Below are positions 8,109 to 16,462 of a stretch of DNA of 16,462 nt, piece by piece. Position 1 is the stretch's first letter; each line of letters opens with the position of its first letter. Location of the stretch: contig CADWAF010004386.1 of assembly GCA_902984215.1 (NCBI GenBank), positions 1 to 16,462 on the forward strand, written 5' to 3'. This DNA comes from Willaertia magna. Lineage: Eukaryota > Heterolobosea > Eutetramitea > Acrasida > Naegleriidae. The position numbers and the translations under genes are program-made. The notes below the pieces were generated by a model. The model saw only the letters and a program-made list of their open reading frames with translations, was not told the origin of the DNA and did not search any database.

Positions 8109-8837
8109 ATGCTTAAACTTACATTGATTGCTAGACTTGCTGATAAATTAGTTTTAGCTGTGGATGATAAGGAAAGTGAAGTAAACGAACCAACATTCCA
8201 CAGTTCTACTTCATCTTCTAATAATAATAAAAATAAATTATTTGAAGAATCCGATTCGGGATTAGACCAATATAAAAAACAAAGAAATAAGATATTAGAT
8301 CAAATTTCTCTTTTTAATCAACATCCTCCAGAGAAATTAAGTATTGACAGTGGACCAATGGTTTTTCATATTCTTATTAGCGATGGTATTGTTTATATGA
8401 CTTTATGTGAAAAATCTTATAGCACTCAATTAGCTTATGCTTTTTTAGAAGAATTGAAAAAAGAATTTAATAATTTATATCTTAGTGAAGCACATAAAGT
8501 AGAACGTGCATTCGCTTTTATTAAATTTGAAACATTTATACAAAAGACAAGAAGAGTTTATACAGATTCTAGAACAAAATCTAACATTCAAGTTTTGAAA
8601 GATGAATTGAATGATGTACAACAAATAATAAGGAAAAATATTAATGATGTAATTGGTAGAGGAGAACAATTGGAACAAATGACAAATATGAGTTCTGAAA
8701 TATTAGATGGTGCTAAAAAGTTTAAAAAGGGAGCTGTAGAATTAAATAATATGAAATTTTGGAAGAAATATGGTTATCTGATTGCTATTCCTGTCTTTAT
8801 TTTACTTTTAATTATTATTCGTTATTTAGTTTTTTAA
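8109..8837 (+). CDS. SEC22: Vesicle-trafficking R-SNARE SEC22
   Basis: An intronless 242-residue protein, with ATG preceded by AAAAAA and two tandem TAA stops at the end. The N-terminal longin domain (about 1-150) starts MLKLTLIARLADKL and contains SGPMVFHILISDGIVYMTLC, as in SEC22. Residues 21-50 are a Ser/Asn-rich insertion relative to the short loop of human SEC22B. The conserved FETFIQKTRRVYTDSR block links to the SNARE helix (about 155-215). Its zero-layer Arg is R184 in VIGRGEQL, which makes it an R-SNARE. A single C-terminal membrane anchor spans about 221-241. SEC22 acts on COPII and COPI vesicles in fusion between ER and Golgi. Its 3' end is 20 nt from the stop of the convergent cyclin gene. 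Confidence 0.95.
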   Translation: MLKLTLIARLADKLVLAVDDKESEVNEPTFHSSTSSSNNNKNKLFEESDSGLDQYKKQRNKILDQISLFNQHPPEKLSIDSGPMVFHILISDGIVYMTLCEKSYSTQLAYAFLEELKKEFNNLYLSEAHKVERAFAFIKFETFIQKTRRVYTDSRTKSNIQVLKDELNDVQQIIRKNINDVIGRGEQLEQMTNMSSEILDGAKKFKKGAVELNNMKFWKKYGYLIAIPVFILLLIIIRYLVF

Positions 8838-8857
8838 TAAAACTTTGAGTTCATGAA

Positions 8858-10287
8858 TTAGGGCATCTTCTGCATCAATTGATGAACTGTATTTTCTAAA
8901 TCATTAAAGGAATAGGAAGTAATTTCTTCCAAATTATTAGGCCAAGGTTCTACATTAAGCCTCTTTCTAACGTATGCCAATATCGCACAGCATATCATGG
9001 ATGGCCTTAATTGAATGAAAGTACTACTGGAAAGAAGAGAATAATCTTAAATATGGAGTAATTTAAAATTGAAAACGTAAACTACATACCTGTCAATAAT
9101 TTCAGAGCTTGATCTTCAATTTCCCTCTTCTCTTTATCACTTTCATTAAATACTTCTCCATTAATTAAAACAGAAAATAAACTGATAGGTGTGACGCACA
9201 TCAAATGGTCAAATTTAAACTCCTTTAGAATATAGTTCTCCATTCTTATAATATAGTCAATGGCCTTTCTTTCTGGATAGCCATATCTAGTTAAACATTT
9301 AGAAAGCACTATTAAGCTTGGTAATGAAAAACAAATATCATTGCCTATAACTTTTGCCGCTATACGAAGAGAAGCCACAGCCAAAGCTCTTCTCATAATT
9401 TTGGTCAGTGTTTGGGAAGCTTTATCTGTGGATTCATCCATTAAATTCTTTACAACAGTGGAACGACGACAAAAACATATCCTTTTCATATACAAACAAC
9501 TCTGTTAATAGTTACCAATAATTGTCAACTAAAATAAAATCCTTGTTTTACTTACCATTATATATAAATGTTCCACCATGAAACAACAATTGCATAAATC
9601 ATTATCAGATCTACAACAAGCTTTTTGGTGATATGACTTAAAATTATCACTTTTCAAAAACTGTAGAAGCGTAGAAAGAGTAATTGTTAACTCAGTTAAA
9701 ATGTTATTCTCTTGTTCATTTTCTGAGTTTGGTTTTAAACAGTAAAATTGCTCTTGGTCTACTTCTCTATTTTTCAAAAGCTGAAAATTTTCTTTGCATT
9801 CAAGTCTACTGGAAGAAGGGTGTTGTAAACAAAAAGGTGGACTATCTATCACTTGGCTAGAACAACTGGTGGACGGTAATAATCGATCCTCTCTATTATT
9901 ACTGGGACAGTTGGGTTGGCCTTTATGTTTCTTTCTTTCTGGTGAAAAGAGACTTGGTGGTTGCAGTATAGAAGGCTTAAAATCGTCTACAGGGTGAGAT
10001 CTTTTAAGAATGTTGTCATTCAAATGGAATTTATTAGATGTAGATATGTCTTGTAAAGGTAACCTGGGTATTGCTTCGGGTTTTATTTTGAATGGCTGTA
10101 GAGAAGGAGGTATTAATAATGAAGGAATAGTAGAGCTATGAATATTCTCTTTATTGTTATCATTACTAGAAAAGATATTCATCGTATTACTATTAGAAAT
10201 CATGTTTGCTTCACTGGAAAGTAAAGGGTTTTCTAATAAAAACAAGTCTATCTTCTTCTTTTCATTAGTCCTTCTTGGTATTGGCAT
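8858..10287 (-). CDS. Divergent cyclin with mitotic-type destruction motifs
   Basis: Three exons, 10287-9556, 9501-9090 and 9045-8858, give 443 residues. The introns are 54 nt (9555-9502, GTAAGT to ACAG) and 44 nt (9089-9046, GTATGT to TTTAAG). I start at the ATG 10287; the codon nine bases upstream is TTG. The N-terminal 190 residues are disordered, with a KEN motif (46-48), a destruction-box-like RLPLQDISTSN (75-85) and a CDK-type site SPER followed by basic KKHK (115-122), a possible nuclear signal. The cyclin box is split by the introns. HLYIM joined to SCLYMKRI gives helix 3. ALAVASLRIAAKVIG and ENYILKEFKFDHL follow as in cyclins. After the second junction LLTDYSLLSS and LRPSMICCAILAYVRKRL give the C-terminal fold. 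The classic MRAIL motif is absent. It probably binds a CDK; the exact cyclin class is uncertain. Confidence 0.82.
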
Positions 10288-10387
10288 TGAAACCAAAATA
10301 TTTTTGATATCAAAGAATAGTCTCTTTGCTTTTTTCTCTTTTAAAATTTATTATTTAAATATTTCTGTTAAATCCAGCGGGAAAAAA
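10288..10387. promoter_or_regulatory. Shared 100-bp bidirectional promoter, cyclin / NHLRC2-like
   Basis: Only 100 bp separate the two divergent start codons, so both promoters and both 5' leaders share this segment. It holds a perfect 12-bp palindrome TTTGATATCAAA (10303-10314), pyrimidine-rich tracts (10320-10342) and an E2F-like octamer near the right end. Co-regulation is inferred from the arrangement. Confidence 0.55.
10377..10384 (-). promoter_or_regulatory. E2F-like site TTTCCCGC in the cyclin / NHLRC2-like promoter
   Basis: The + strand reads GCGGGAAA, the exact reverse complement of the consensus E2F/DP site TTTCCCGC. It lies about 90 bp upstream of the cyclin ATG and 3 bp before the NHLRC2-like ATG. 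E2F sites commonly drive G1/S genes in animals and plants. Function here is inference: an 8-base match can arise by chance, though GC-rich octamers are rare in this AT-rich background. Confidence 0.3.
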
Positions 10388-13303
10388 ATGCTTACAAAGT
10401 TTTTAAAGAAAGGCTTTAATAGAAAGAATTTATCGGTGTATTGTTCCCTTTCAATTGGAAAAAGAATATTAATTAATAATCAAAAGAGAAATTTCACAAG
10501 TTCATCTTTAATTGATAATTTATCAACGGAAACAAAAGATTGGTTAAATGTTAGATTTCCGATAACAAGGGATCATTTAAAAGGAAAACCTACAATATTC
10601 ATTTCTATTCATGAATTTCCGAATGCCTTTAAATTTATTTCTTCAATTAGGTAGGTTTATATTAAGAATGATTTATTGATCTTTTGAAAAAGTCAAATCC
10701 TTGAAAATAGATTAAATATTATTGCTTATGATAACAAAGGGTGTGGAATTGACTTGTTGAGACAATATGTTTTATATTATGATTTTAAATTTCCTTTATT
10801 TTTAAATAACGACATTGATAATCATTCTATTCTCACGGTATACGACGAAGAAGGAAAAAAACAATATGAATATGAAAATTTAAATCAATTATTTACAAAT
10901 TTTGAGAAGGGTATGTTAAGTTATAATTCATTAATAATAATTTATTTAAAAAACAATAATTTAGATATAAACACATTAACAAACGAAAAATTTATTGTAC
11001 AGTTTGGTGAATTTGAGTGGCAACATGCAGAAAAGCCACTAGAAAGATTAATGCAACCACAAACTTTATTACAATTTCCAACATTCTTAGAAAAAGCAAA
11101 TAGCTCAATATTTGTTTCAGATACTCACCATAACAGAATTATTAAATTTAATGCTGCTACTGGAGGTATTGAGGATTTTGTAAGTTTCTTTTCTAAATAA
11201 CATTTTACATTTAACTATTTGTAGATTGGAGAAGGAAAGGCTGGATATAAAGATGGAGTGTTTAAGCAATCTAGATTAAATAGACCTCAAGGATTGTTTT
11301 ATGATTCTTCTCAAAACTTATTGTTGGTTGCTGATACCCAAAATAATGCTATTCGTTCTATAGATTTAACTAAGAAAGCTATTTCAACTTATTTGGAACC
11401 TAGACCATTTACTATTGATTACAAAGAACAAAGTCATGATCCCCCAGTTAATTTAAACAGAATAGCTCAACTTGAAGATTCTTTTCAAAGAGATGATATT
11501 AATAAGATAATGTTTACAGAAGAGTTTATTGAAAAGAAATTTATATTAGAAAAAGAAATTGAATTTTTAAAGACTTTAACGCCTGCTATACCCGTATATT
11601 ATCTGTCATGTTCTAAGGCAATTTCAAAACCATTTGATCTATTTATGGATACAAAAGAAAATTGTTTGTATATAGCAGAAGTAGGGTATAAATGTATTTG
11701 GAGAGTACCTTTAGATTCTGGTATGGTCGAAGATGTTTTGCCTGAGGTTATTCATCAATATTTAAAAAGTGACTTTACAAAATATGTAGAACAAGTTTTT
11801 CCTTCGTTGAGGAATTGGGATAACCCACTTAAGAGAAATCATTTTGTTGGAAACTATTATCCTGAGTTTACATTTTTGAAACAACGTGCCCTATCATTAA
11901 ATCAAGGAAAACAAATGTATTTTTATGCGGTCGATTCAGAGTTGTCTTCTGGATGGAATGGAAATCAATTATTTATGAAACAAGTAAAAGTTCTTCCAAA
12001 AGAAAATCAACAAAATAGTGATAATTTATTAAGCGACGATTTACTAACATCAGTATCTAGTAACGTGATTTATAAATCTAACCATATTGGATATAAGGAT
12101 GGAATATTAACATCTTCTGATGAAGAGGCAAAGCCATTATTTAACCAACCATTTTCAATAATTAAATCAGAGAACGATCTATTAATTTCTGATTCTTGTA
12201 AGTATTACTTTTTACAATTTTCATTTAAATAGATTTTAGTCAACCATAAATTAAGGCGAGTTAAAACATCAAATGGACAAACAAATAGTGTTATATTTGA
12301 TAATCTAGAAACACTCGGTTTGCCAACTACAGAACACCAACCAATTTTGTTTAAGGATGGTTCATTCATAAACGATTATGACTCCAGAGGACACGGTAGA
12401 ATCTTGAAGGTAGAACCTCTTTCTTTTATTAAAGGAAGTTGTTTACTAAAGTTAAAACTATCTTCTCCAAAAGATTTTAAGATATTATCCCTAGTTTCGC
12501 CTTCAATGATTTCTGTCAATTTTAGAAGACATAACAAAAAGGAACAAGGACTTGCTTTTTCTTACATCCACCAACCAGAAAAATTTGAAAAAGAAGAGTT
12601 TGAACAATCAAACATGATGGATTGGACCAAAATCAAAAGAAAACGTCGTGCTTTTTCCAGTATTCCACAACTTTGTAACAAGTTAAATGAACATGAATAC
12701 CTTGTAAATGTACCATTTGAGATAACTGAGGAAATAGATGGTTTGGAAATGGATGTGAATTTTGTGGTTTATATGTCACCAATAACTTCAAAACTAAATG
12801 TAAATCTACCTTTTAAAACATCTGAAACAATAGATACTAGCAGTTATATTCCTTTTAATTTACAGTCAACCCACACCAAAAATTTAGGAAAAGGCAATTT
12901 ACAATTAGAGGAAATGGAAACTTCTGAAATTATAACATTATATAAAGAACTTCATGACAAACTTGAATGGGAATTTCAACAAGGATATTATGAAAATATT
13001 AAAATTAAGGAAGAGAAACACAGTTTAAATATTTTGGATAATAGTCAATCTACAGAGCAACACCATGAAACAATCCACTTTAATGATTCCTCACAAATTC
13101 TAATGGATTACATCACTTTAAGAATACCTATACGCTACCCAACAAAACAAGATATTCAAGAAAAAAAAGAACAGGTAACAGAAGGTTCTATTTTTTCAGA
13201 TTTCCTAAATCATTCACTCAAAATCAATTTAACTCCACTATCTCCAACATTTGCCCCTCATTCATATAAACACATCCATCTACCAACCACCAACAACCTT
13301 TAA
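10388..13303 (+). CDS. NHLRC2-like protein: thioredoxin-like domain plus NHL-repeat propeller, probable mitochondrial presequence
   Basis: Four exons, 10388-10650, 10711-11179, 11225-12197 and 12240-13303, give 922 residues. The introns are 60, 45 and 42 nt, with donors GTAGGT, GTAAGT and GTAAGT. Residues 1-40 (MLTKFLKKGFNRKN and onward to KRNFTSSS) are basic, lack acidic residues and fit a mitochondrial targeting sequence. Residues about 48-200 follow the NHLRC2/SOQ1 thioredoxin-like fold (TKDWLN, LKGKPTIFIS, LLRQYVLYYDFKFPLFLN) but lack the CxxC pair. NHL repeats follow: SIFVSDTHHNRIIKFN (about 222-237); IGEGKAGYKDGVF then SRLNRPQGLFYDS and LLLVADTQNNAIRSIDL (245-292); KPFDLFMDTKENCLYIAE (about 379-396); LLISDSFNHKLRRVK, created by joining exons 3 and 4. 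The C-terminal about 300 residues resemble the beta-rich tail of NHLRC2. Molecular activity is unknown. It shares a promoter with the cyclin gene. Confidence 0.82.
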
Positions 13304-13448
13304 ACATAATTGATGCTTATTAAAAAAGATCAAGAAAAAAACCTTAACTTTTACAATAATTTCACTTCCCTTAAGAATTGGAAAAAATAAAATAAAAAAT
13401 TTCAGCCGTTTGATTTTAAAGAAAAAAAGCGAGGAGTTGTAATCCATA
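13304..13448. promoter_or_regulatory. Short intergenic region before the JAMM-BAH gene
   Basis: These 145 bp lie between tandem + strand genes and contain the 3' UTR of the NHLRC2-like gene and the promoter/leader of the deubiquitinase gene. The region is AT-rich, with long A runs near 13381-13400 and 13420-13430. No RNA gene or specific site is recognised. Confidence 0.35.
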
Positions 13449-15511
13449 ATGGATAAAAGTTCTCAAGGCAAAAAGAGATTGACTAATGAATATCTAGAGG
13501 TGGAGGAAGAGGAGGAAACAGAAGAACTTCTTTCTTCTGGTGAATCGGAAGTAGAAGAAGATGAAAATAAAAATAAAACGAATAATAATAATATGGATGG
13601 AAATAAAAGGCTTCGTATGTGGAAGAATAAGAATAACAATACTAACAACAATAATAACTTGAATGAAAATAGCCAAACAAATAGTGAAAAAAGTGTTTTT
13701 ATAGTAAAAACTGGTGATTTCCGTAATGAAACGAGTATTTGCGATATGTTAGATGATTGCAATACGTAAGTACCACTGCTTTTCAATTAACAAGATATTT
13801 TTCACACAAAATTTTATTAACATTTGAAATTCTCTGAAATCAAACCAATCCACAAAATAATAATAGAAATGAATATGGTAAAAGATATAATGTAATTATA
13901 GATCAATCAGTATTAACAGGTATTTTAGATCATGCCTATTCCGATCATAATAATGAGATATTAGGTTTATTAGGAGGTATCTATGAAGAAAAAACAAATA
14001 CAGTTTATGTTAAACATTATATGGCAACTATTCGTTCATTGGAGAATATAGCTATAGATGGGGTTGAATGTAGTCCAAATGAATTTATTAAAGCTCAAGA
14101 AGTATTTCAAAAATTAAATTTAATATTTATTGGTTGGTATCATTCACATCCACGTATAGCACCATTTCCAAGTATGAAAGATTTACAAATGCAATTAGAA
14201 ATGCAAACTCAAGCACCTTATTCATTTGGTTTAATTTGTTCAGCTTATTATAATGAAGGTAATTTATTTCGTTGTAGTGACAAACATTCTTTTTATTTTA
14301 ATTGTTTTAGAACTGCTAGAAATTCTAATAGTGATGATTTAATTGCTTTAAAAGTTATGTATCAAGTTGTAAAGAATAATTCTTTAAGATCTGAAATACA
14401 AAATGAAATGTTAAATGTTTTGAAAAATAATTTTCATGAAAATAATGAAAGATATAAAAAGATTATACAACCATTTGAATCATCTTTAAATAGTAATAAG
14501 GCTAATCAATTATATATAATGTCACAATATCAAAATTATTTATTTTCTTTTTGGAAAAATTCAATTAATGAAAGGACTTTAGCCTTAAATCAAGATATTG
14601 AAAATTTAAGAAAAAGAAACGAATATTTAAAGAAACAAATAATGTTAAAATCTAAGGATAAAAACATTGAAAATAACAATGATAAGAAAAATTCTAAAAG
14701 GAATGATAATGACATGATTCTATTTTTAAACAATAATGTTTATAATTTTACAATATTAAATACACTTAATTCTCACCAATTAGATACAAAAGCTATTATA
14801 GAAGAAGAAAGACAATATCAATTAGATGAACTAGAAGATGAACAAAAATCCACAAACTCAAATCTAGATGCCTTATTTTCACATATTGAACAATTTTCAT
14901 TTCCAACACCTGCAACACATTCCTTCAATTATTCAGATCATTGTTATAATCATTATGAAAAATTTATAGATGAAGGTATAACTTACGAGAAGGGTGATAT
15001 TTTAATTATTGAAATGACAACTTCCAATGAACAACAACAAAAAACAACAATAACACAAATTGTAAAATTAATAGATATTATAATAATGGATGAAAAAGAT
15101 TGTAAAACATCTGAAGAAAGAAAAACACATACATTTTTAAAGTTTTTAAACTTTTTTACAATAAACACTATTAAAGATTTAAATCCAACACTTTATAAAG
15201 AATATTTACAAGATGGTGGAGAAGATGAACTTATATTGTGTACAATAGAAAGTAATTGGTCACATTTTCCCTTAATTAAAGCCAAAGCAATGGTATTGGC
15301 TTATGAAAATTATATTACAAAGAAATTTTCTGCTGATAATTTTGATTTTTCACAAACTAGCAACAACAATAATGAAAATATAAATACTTTATATTACGCA
15401 AGGTTTTCAATTAATGAAAATCCTCCAAAAGAATTATTTGAAATTAATATCAATCATTTAACGCCAATGAATAATACAATGAATGGCAATAATAATGGAA
15501 ATAGAAAATAA
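13449..15511 (+). CDS. JAMM/MPN+ deubiquitinase with coiled coil and probable C-terminal BAH domain
   Basis: Two exons, 13449-13765 and 13867-15511, give 653 residues. The 101-nt intron (13766-13866) runs GTAAGT to AATAG. Residues 1-90 are acidic, then Asn-rich. The MPN domain spans about 107-265. Its catalytic set is intact: E136 in NEILGLLGG, then GWYHSHPRIAPFPSMKD with zinc ligands H198, H200 and D211 and S208, matching HxHx7SxxD. This predicts a zinc isopeptidase cleaving ubiquitin chains or ubiquitinated histones. LGLLGG and GWYHSHP are shared with MYSM1/MPND and with BRCC36. A coiled coil follows (about 337-372, INERTLALNQDIENLRKRN). Residues 479-637 fit a BAH domain: YEKGDILIIE, ITQIVKLIDI, DELILCTIE, PLIKAKAMVLAYENY, LYYARFSI. 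Together this suggests a chromatin-bound deubiquitinase. The catalytic domain is secure; the BAH call is by pattern only. Confidence 0.82.
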
Positions 15512-15640
15512 CAAGAATAATAAATGTATTATCAATTGTTGCTAGTTCTTATCAAAGCAACACTTTCAAATTTATTTGTTGAACTAATCGACAGCAAGCA
15601 CACAATAATGTGAAAAATAAATTTTTTGAACATCAAAAAA
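15512..15640. promoter_or_regulatory. Short intergenic region between the JAMM-BAH gene and the last gene
   Basis: This 129-bp gap has AATAAA at 15519-15524, eight bases past the deubiquitinase stop and a likely polyadenylation signal. The remainder must contain the promoter of the next gene. No other signal is recognised. Confidence 0.4.
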
Positions 15641-16462
15641 ATGAGTGAACAACAACAAGTAAAATCTCCTAGAAGAAAATTAACACCTTTAAAAAAGAAA
15701 AGAACATCTTTGAGTAGTTCAGAACAAGTAGTTGTTGAACCAATGGTAGAGGAAAAGGTAGAAACTGTTCAACAATCAATTACCGATAAAAAAGATTTAA
15801 ATAAAAGTACATCGGAAAAGAAGACTTTAGACAATAATGAAACAAATAAAAAGAATAATAAAAAGAAGGAAATTAATTTAATGGGTGAAGTAGAAGATGT
15901 AGATTTAGATAAAGAAAAGAATGAATTTGACTTTCCAGAAGAAGATTTCCTAAAAGAAATTGAAAAGAAATTCTTTTCTAGAGAAAAAGAAATGAAAGAA
16001 GAAGAAAATGAAAATGAAATTAAAAATAAAGTTAAAATCACAAAAGAAATTGTTCCAAAAACTGATAATGAATTATTTTTAAATAAAGAAGAAAGTGAGA
16101 AATATGAACAAGTAAGGGCATCATTTCGTGTGAATATTATTCGTAGATTATTAAAGATAACTTTACAATTACATAAAATTCCAGAAAAGTTTATTAATAT
16201 TGATGTTGAAGATGATCATTTAACTATTGACACTTTAAAATATACAAAGAAATTATATTTAAAGTAAGTTATTTATTTATTTTATTAATTTATTTTAATA
16301 TTTAATTAGGAGAAAATATCCAGGATTAATACAAGTTAAGAAAGAAACAGCAACTGCTAAAGGATTAAAGAATGGTATTATAATTCTTGAATTGGAGTTG
16401 AAATCAATTCCAGAAGAAACATTTAATTATCATTTACAAATGATTCAACAAAAACAAGAAGC
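15641..16462 (+). CDS. Partial gene: Lys/Glu-rich protein with possible HSP20/CS-like fold
   Basis: Exon 1 is 15641-16263 and exon 2 is 16310 to the window edge, with a 46-nt intron between (GTAAGT to ATTAG). About 258 residues are visible and the 3' end is cut off. The start is the ATG of AAAAAAATGAGT at 15641; the open frame extends upstream only through a TTG. Residues 1-155 are highly charged low-complexity sequence (basic SPRRKLTPLKKKR early, acidic/Lys mixtures later), probably disordered and possibly nuclear. Residues from about 165 are ordered. NIDVEDDHLTIDTLKYTKK (186-204), then across the splice LKRKYP, then ATAKGLKNGIIILELELK (222-239) resembles the beta-strand pattern and A-x-x-x-NG-(I/V/L) signature of alpha-crystallin/HSP20 and CS domains. 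I do not recognise a family. A co-chaperone role would be a guess. Confidence 0.65.

Noticed and set aside
9031..9089. Second cyclin intron ending at TTTCCAG or CCAGTAG
   Set aside because: With the GTATGT donor, both leave the downstream part in a frame that stops after a few codons. The TTTAAG acceptor joins LLTDYSLLSS to the clearly cyclin-like LRPSMICCAILAY.
9794..9997. + strand frame inside the cyclin gene's first exon
   Set aside because: It overlaps the disordered N-terminal exon of the cyclin gene, which is supported by frame continuity into a clear cyclin box. The frame itself matches nothing.
13463..13786. Minus-strand hydrophobic reading frames opposite the acidic start of the JAMM gene, and similar ones opposite other charged regions (4438-4767, 15769-16041)
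   Set aside because: They are the antisense shadows of Glu/Lys/Asn-rich coding sequence, which read as Ser/Phe/Leu/Ile on the other strand, and have no family resemblance.
13449..15511. Naming the JAMM protein BRCC36 or MYSM1
   Set aside because: The catalytic block fits both groups. There is no SANT or SWIRM domain as in MYSM1, and the C terminus is unlike BRCC36, so no symbol is given.
1..16462. Transposons, CRISPR arrays, viral genes, rRNA
   Set aside because: No terminal repeats, transposase or reverse transcriptase motifs, regularly spaced repeats or rRNA core sequences were seen on either strand.

Overview
This is an AT-rich, intron-bearing nuclear segment from a free-living protist. 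Proteins are rich in Asn, Ser and Lys runs, intergenic gaps are short, and most introns are only 42 to 60 nt with a strong GTAAGT donor. Every complete gene ends in TAA, the standard code fits throughout, and there is a conventional nuclear tRNA gene. The mix (short introns, many intronless genes, a Cache/cyclase-type receptor with Asn-rich linkers) suggests a heterolobosean amoeba such as Naegleria. A dictyostelid-type amoebozoan is the main alternative, partly because of extra B-box copies downstream of the tRNA gene. I cannot decide between them from sequence alone.

Layout. 296-3205 (+) is an intronless two-pass receptor with a degenerate class III nucleotide cyclase domain. 3206-3912 holds a tRNA-Val(AAC) gene, two further copies of its 3' part carrying the pol III B box, and a 5' tRNA half carrying an A box; this last fragment lies just upstream of the next start codon. 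3913-4795 (+) is ORC6 (2 exons). It converges with PEX1 (4792-7846, -, 2 exons), and the two stop codons overlap. PEX1 diverges from SEC22 (8109-8837, +, intronless). SEC22 converges, with a 20-nt gap, on a cyclin gene (8858-10287, -, 3 exons). The cyclin gene diverges across a 100-bp shared promoter from an NHLRC2-like gene (10388-13303, +, 4 exons). 13449-15511 (+, 2 exons) encodes a JAMM deubiquitinase with what looks like a C-terminal BAH domain. 15641 to the window end (+) is a partial gene with a possible HSP20/CS-like fold.

The genes are housekeeping functions of different systems: replication licensing (ORC6), peroxisome import (PEX1), ER-Golgi fusion (SEC22), cell cycle (cyclin), chromatin/ubiquitin (JAMM-BAH) and signalling (receptor). 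There is no sign of a functional cluster or operon. Intron positions come from reading-frame continuity and family alignment from memory, so they are predictions. I saw no transposon, CRISPR array, viral gene or toxin. The most unusual items are the JAMM plus BAH protein, the tRNA fragment array with orphan B and A boxes, the metal-site-less cyclase receptor and the cysteine-less NHLRC2-like protein.
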